Assembly (NCBI RefSeq): GCF_000987955.1
Contig: NZ_LAZU01000020.1
Coordinates: 1 to 64,000 of the forward strand
Length of the DNA: 64,000 nucleotides
Reading direction: 5' to 3'
From: Paenibacillus sp. DMB20
GTDB taxonomy: Bacteria; Bacillota; Bacilli; Paenibacillales; Paenibacillaceae
The notes under the pieces are model-generated. The model was not told the origin of the DNA. It made no database searches and saw only the letters and a list, made by a program, of their open reading frames with translations. A program made the translations under genes and the position numbers. Of this stretch, positions 60,371 through 64,000 are shown one piece after another; position 1 is the stretch's first letter; each line of letters starts with the position of its first letter.

Positions 60371-61105
60371 ATGCAGGGGACCATTTTGGTGGTGGATGAC
60401 GAACAGCCCATCGCCGATATATTGAAATTCAATCTTGAAAAAGAAGGCTATGAGGTCATTTGCGCATTTGACGGAATCAGCGCGGTGGAACTGGCGCTGT
60501 CCAAGCATCCCGACCTGATGCTGCTGGATCTGATGCTGCCGGGGAAAGACGGAATGGACGTGTGCCGCGAGGTGCGCGCCGCGAACCTGCAGATTCCGAT
60601 CATCATGCTAACCGCAAAGGACGGGGAGATCGACAAGGTGCTGGGCCTCGAACTGGGGGCGGACGATTACGTCACGAAGCCGTTCAGCACGCGCGAGCTT
60701 CTGGCTCGCGTAAAGGCGCAAATGCGCCGGCAGCATAAACCGGGCGGTCCGGCGGATAACACCGGAATCGCGGGCGAAACGGACAAGCAGGGTCTGCGAT
60801 TGTTCGAGCTGTTTATCGATACGGATATGTACATGGTGTACAAAAGCGGGGAAGCGCTCGATCTGACGCACCGCGAGTATGAGCTTGTTTATTATTTGGC
60901 CAGAAACGCCGGCAAAGTAATGACGCGCGAACATCTGCTGCAGGCGGTATGGGGCTTTGAATATTTCGGGGATGTCCGCACCGTGGACGTCACGATCCGC
61001 CGGCTGCGGGAGAAGATCGAGGAAAACCCGAGCAAGCCGGAATATATCCTGACCCGCAGAGGGCTCGGCTATTTGATGCGCAGTCCTAAAAATGGAGCAT
61101 TGTAA
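60371..61105 (+). CDS. walR: response regulator WalR (YycF)
   Basis: A 244-residue OmpR-type regulator essential for cell-wall homeostasis in Firmicutes. The receiver has [12 protein letters not shown], the phosphoacceptor Asp in [12 protein letters not shown] and the Lys in [13 protein letters not shown]. The winged helix has [12 protein letters not shown] and [27 protein letters not shown] 60371 lies 9-10 nt after GAGGTG; GTG 60365 is also possible. Overlaps walK by 1 nt. Confidence 0.97.
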   Translation: MQGTILVVDDEQPIADILKFNLEKEGYEVICAFDGISAVELALSKHPDLMLLDLMLPGKDGMDVCREVRAANLQIPIIMLTAKDGEIDKVLGLELGADDYVTKPFSTRELLARVKAQMRRQHKPGGPADNTGIAGETDKQGLRLFELFIDTDMYMVYKSGEALDLTHREYELVYYLARNAGKVMTREHLLQAVWGFEYFGDVRTVDVTIRRLREKIEENPSKPEYILTRRGLGYLMRSPKNGAL

Positions 61106-62931
61106 TGAAGTGGTTGTCCTTCTTCCGTACCATTCAGGCGAAGGTCATTATCATCTATGTATTGCTGATCCTCATCGCCATGCAGCTTATCGGCGTGTAT
61201 TTCGTAAGCGCGATGAAGAACTCCCTGATAAGCAATTTCACGACCGATCTGCAGGAGCGTGCGGAACTGATGTCGGTGCTTGCAGCCAAAACGCTGGCGG
61301 GAACGGACCCCGACGAGGATCCGGTCGAGAATCTGCAGGTGATGGTGAATAATCTTTTTAACCTGGACGGCGCCGAAATTCAAGTGTTGGATGCTACGGG
61401 GAAAGTGCTGACAACTTCGGTCTCTTCCCATGCAGACTATGTCAATACCAAGAATACGCAGACGGTGGTCAGCCGGGCGCTTCAGGGCATTAGCGACAAT
61501 GAGGAAAATATAATCGACGCCGACGGCATCCGTAAGAAGGTAGTCGCGAAACCGGTCATCCATAACGGGAAGAATGTCGGGGCCATCTATATCGCTGCCA
61601 GCATGAGCGAACTGTACGAAACGATGCAGTGGATCAACAATATTTTTATTTCGGGTATTCTTCTTGCGCTCGGCCTGACCGCGGTGCTTGGGGTGATCCT
61701 GTCCCACACCATTACTCATCCGATCAAGGAATTGACGCGTCATGCCCGGGCGGTGGCGGAGGGCCGGTTTACGGAGAAAACGCCGGTATTCGGCAGCGAC
61801 GAAATCGGTCAGCTCAGCCAAACGTTCAATTATATGACAAGCCGGTTGCGGGAAGCTTTGGCGCAGAACGAGGAAGAGAAGGAAAAGCTGGCCTCGATTC
61901 TCACCAACATGAGCGACGGGGTGATTGCAACCGATGAAGCGGGACGCGTCATTCTGATGAACCGCCGTGCCGGGCAAATGCTCGGCGTCGAGGGCGAGGA
62001 GCTCGCCGGGCGCGATATCGGCTCCCTGCTCGGGCTTGAAGATCCGGAGGCGGAATTGCTTGCACGCGGCGGCGTCAGCGACTTTAAACTGTTGGAGATT
62101 ACGCCCCGGGAGGGCGGGCAGCCGTTTATGATGCGTGTCACCTTTACGCCGATTCATCGGCGCGAGATTGGCATTACCGGAACGATCGCGGTGCTGCAGG
62201 ACGTGACGGAGCAGGAGAAGCTGGAGGCTTCGCGCCGGGAATTTGTGGCGAATGTATCGCATGAGCTACGGACGCCGCTGACCACGATCAAGAGTTACAC
62301 CGAAGCGCTGGAGGATGGGGCGCTGGACGATAAGCAGATGGCGCCGCGCTTTGTCAGTGTCATCCAAAATGAAACCGGGCGGATGATCCGGCTCGTTACG
62401 GATCTTCTGCATTTGTCGCGGCTGGACTCCAAAGAAGCCGCGTTGCGTCTGCAGCAGGTCGACATTGTCGAAATGCTGGAGGATGTAGAAGACCGGTTCT
62501 CTTTTCAGATGCAGCAGAAGGGCGTGCGTACGGTGATCGACATCAAGCCGGGGGTATCGACGGCGATGCTGGACCGGGACGGGATTGACCAGGTATTGGA
62601 CAATCTCATTTCGAATGCCTTGAAATATACGCCTGATGGCGGCACCATTACGATGGAAGCGGCCATAACCGACAACAGCATGCTGTCCCTGTCGGTGGCG
62701 GATACCGGAATCGGGATTCCGAAGAAGGATCTGGATCGGATATTTGAACGCTTTTATCGGGTGGATAAAGCACGGACCCGCAATATGGGCGGCACCGGAC
62801 TTGGATTGTCCATTGCCCGGGAAATTGTTCGGAATCATGGCGGCACCATATCGCTGCAGTCCGAGCTTGAAAAAGGCACAAAGGTGACCTTCACGCTGCC
62901 TCTGCATGTAGAAGGGGGGGAGACGACGTGA
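61105..62931 (+). CDS. walK: sensor histidine kinase WalK (YycG)
   Basis: A 608-residue kinase, partner of WalR. TM1 (about 12-32), extracellular Cache-like domain (about 35-180), TM2 (about 183-203), HAMP (about 205-257), PAS (about 265-370), HisKA with His386 in VSHELRTPLTTIKSYTE, and HATPase_c (NLISNALKYTPDGG, DTGIGIPKKD, GLGLSI). All the WalK domains are there. Its stop overlaps the walH start. Confidence 0.97.
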   Translation: MKWLSFFRTIQAKVIIIYVLLILIAMQLIGVYFVSAMKNSLISNFTTDLQERAELMSVLAAKTLAGTDPDEDPVENLQVMVNNLFNLDGAEIQVLDATGKVLTTSVSSHADYVNTKNTQTVVSRALQGISDNEENIIDADGIRKKVVAKPVIHNGKNVGAIYIAASMSELYETMQWINNIFISGILLALGLTAVLGVILSHTITHPIKELTRHARAVAEGRFTEKTPVFGSDEIGQLSQTFNYMTSRLREALAQNEEEKEKLASILTNMSDGVIATDEAGRVILMNRRAGQMLGVEGEELAGRDIGSLLGLEDPEAELLARGGVSDFKLLEITPREGGQPFMMRVTFTPIHRREIGITGTIAVLQDVTEQEKLEASRREFVANVSHELRTPLTTIKSYTEALEDGALDDKQMAPRFVSVIQNETGRMIRLVTDLLHLSRLDSKEAALRLQQVDIVEMLEDVEDRFSFQMQQKGVRTVIDIKPGVSTAMLDRDGIDQVLDNLISNALKYTPDGGTITMEAAITDNSMLSLSVADTGIGIPKKDLDRIFERFYRVDKARTRNMGGTGLGLSIAREIVRNHGGTISLQSELEKGTKVTFTLPLHVEGGETT

Positions 62932-64000
62932 AGGAACGTTTAAAAACCGGACTGTTGACCGCTTTGGTGCTCGGCAGTTTGCTTCAGAGTTATTTTCTCA
63001 TATACCGTCTCCCCGGCAGCGATTCCGTCGTCCAATCGGAAAATTCCTACATCAAGACGGAAGATATGGGACCGGAGGAAAAAACGGAAAACCTGATTTA
63101 TCCGAAAAAGATGATTATCCATCTGAGCGGGAATAAACACACGGTGTTTTACCCGGGGCAGATGTTTTACGATTTAATATATAACCGGGTGAAGGGGCGG
63201 ACGTTTGAGAGTTTTCAACGCCGTACCGTGAGCAACATGGACTGGTCCAAGCTTCGTTCCGAGAGCAAAGGGATCGAGCTGAACTTTGATTCCGGCATAC
63301 CGGTAACGCTGCTCCAGCGGGTGATGCAGATTTCCCCCGATTCCTTGTTCGAGGGCGAAAGCATTCATAAAATGTGGCTGTACAGCATCGAAGGCGAGCC
63401 GATGGTACACGCATTGTTTTTCAGCACGGAGGGGAATGTCGTATACGAAGCCGCTCAGGTCGACTTGACGGTTCAAGACATTCAGCAGCTTGTGGATTTC
63501 GGCATGGATTGGACGCCTTATACGATGGATAACGAAGTCTCGTATTATATCCCGGAGAAACCTGTGCGTATGGTAAGCCTAGAGCTTCCGACAGGAATGT
63601 ACACGGTGGAGCAAATGCAGCGCAGCCTGTTCTTTGATCCAAGCATAACGCGAAACATCCGCGAACGGGACGGCTCGGAAATCTATACGGACAGCAAGCG
63701 CAGCTTGCAGGTGGATCAGGGGCAGCACTGGATCAATTACACGGATCCCGCAGCCCCCCCGTCCGGCGAGAGCAGTCCGGGCAAGGACGTGCTGTCGGCC
63801 ATTAACTTTGTAAACCAGCATGGCGGCTGGAACGGAAGCTACCTGTTGAGCGAATCGCAGGACACGGAGGACCGGACCTTGGTGGAATTTCAGCAATATC
63901 ATCGGGGATACCCGATTCTGAATACCCTGGGTTTCAACTACGGACTGATGAAGCTGGAGCTTCAGAAAGGGACCGTTACTTCTTATGAACGATCGCTGCT
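62928..64000 (+). CDS. walH: WalH (YycH) regulatory protein, partial
   Basis: The frame starts at GTG 62928, overlapping the walK stop (GTGA), and stays open to the window end (357 codons, no stop). The N-terminus has one membrane helix (about residues 8-25, LLTALVLGSLLQSYFLIY) and then an extracellular domain including WLYSIEG and FFDPSITRNIRERDGSEIY, as in YycH. The Bacillus protein, with YycI, restrains WalK. The C-terminus and downstream genes lie beyond the window. Confidence 0.93.
   Translation, partial: MKERLKTGLLTALVLGSLLQSYFLIYRLPGSDSVVQSENSYIKTEDMGPEEKTENLIYPKKMIIHLSGNKHTVFYPGQMFYDLIYNRVKGRTFESFQRRTVSNMDWSKLRSESKGIELNFDSGIPVTLLQRVMQISPDSLFEGESIHKMWLYSIEGEPMVHALFFSTEGNVVYEAAQVDLTVQDIQQLVDFGMDWTPYTMDNEVSYYIPEKPVRMVSLELPTGMYTVEQMQRSLFFDPSITRNIRERDGSEIYTDSKRSLQVDQGQHWINYTDPAAPPSGESSPGKDVLSAINFVNQHGGWNGSYLLSESQDTEDRTLVEFQQYHRGYPILNTLGFNYGLMKLELQKGTVTSYERSL

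Overview
The window is the replication-origin region of a spore-forming Bacillales chromosome, most likely Paenibacillus. The order dnaA-dnaN-yaaA-recF-remB-gyrB-gyrA-16S on one side and rpmH-rnpA-yidC-jag-mnmE-mnmG-rsmG-noc-parA-parB on the other is the Firmicute oriC core. Noc, YyaC, a YheC/YheD-type protein and a second membrane insertase point to an endospore former. Genus is inferred from gene content and protein style, not from a search.

Left arm (1-12,076, mostly minus strand): the 5' end of a 16S rRNA with its promoters and leader, an HD-GYP protein, gyrA, a head-on YheC/D ATP-grasp gene, then gyrB, remB, recF, yaaA, dnaN and dnaA. The dnaA-dnaN gap carries a DnaA box, DnaA-trio-like triplets and an AT-rich stretch, which is the probable unwinding site. 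A second DnaA-box cluster lies upstream of dnaA (12.15-12.52 kb).

12.6-17.6 kb: a complete gluconate operon (gntZ-gntR-gntP-gntK, minus strand, with GntR operators, a promoter and a cre-like site) sits between dnaA and rpmH, which are usually neighbours. Further DnaA boxes lie on its far side at 17.72 kb.

Right arm (17.9-36.3 kb): ribosome, RNase P, membrane insertion and tRNA modification genes, the chromosome segregation cluster with two good parS sites and one parS-like site, then a cysteine desulfurase-like gene, yyaC, an mscS channel, DUF951, tRNA-Ser(CGA), yjzC, rpsF-ssb-rpsR and an atypical SRAP/YedK-like gene.

36.8-64 kb: an oppABCDF peptide transporter operon, a D-Ala-D-Ala carboxypeptidase, an LCP ligase, a CBS protein, a MazG-like protein, yybS-gdpP-rplI-dnaC, purA with PurBoxes, a minus-strand cluster of response regulator, sensor kinase and FtsX/LolD-type ABC transporter, an unrecognised low-complexity membrane protein, a LysM-G5-M23 cell-wall hydrolase and walR-walK-walH (walH cut by the window end).

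Four otherwise well-conserved genes (rnpA, mnmG, mscS, oppD) are broken by single frameshifts, each explainable by loss of bases from a short homopolymer. This looks more like base-calling error than biology. The most unusual observations are the split origin, a parS embedded in a terminator-like palindrome, a two-hairpin structured element present at least twice, an SRAP protein lacking two expected catalytic residues, and a remB that appears to start at AUA.
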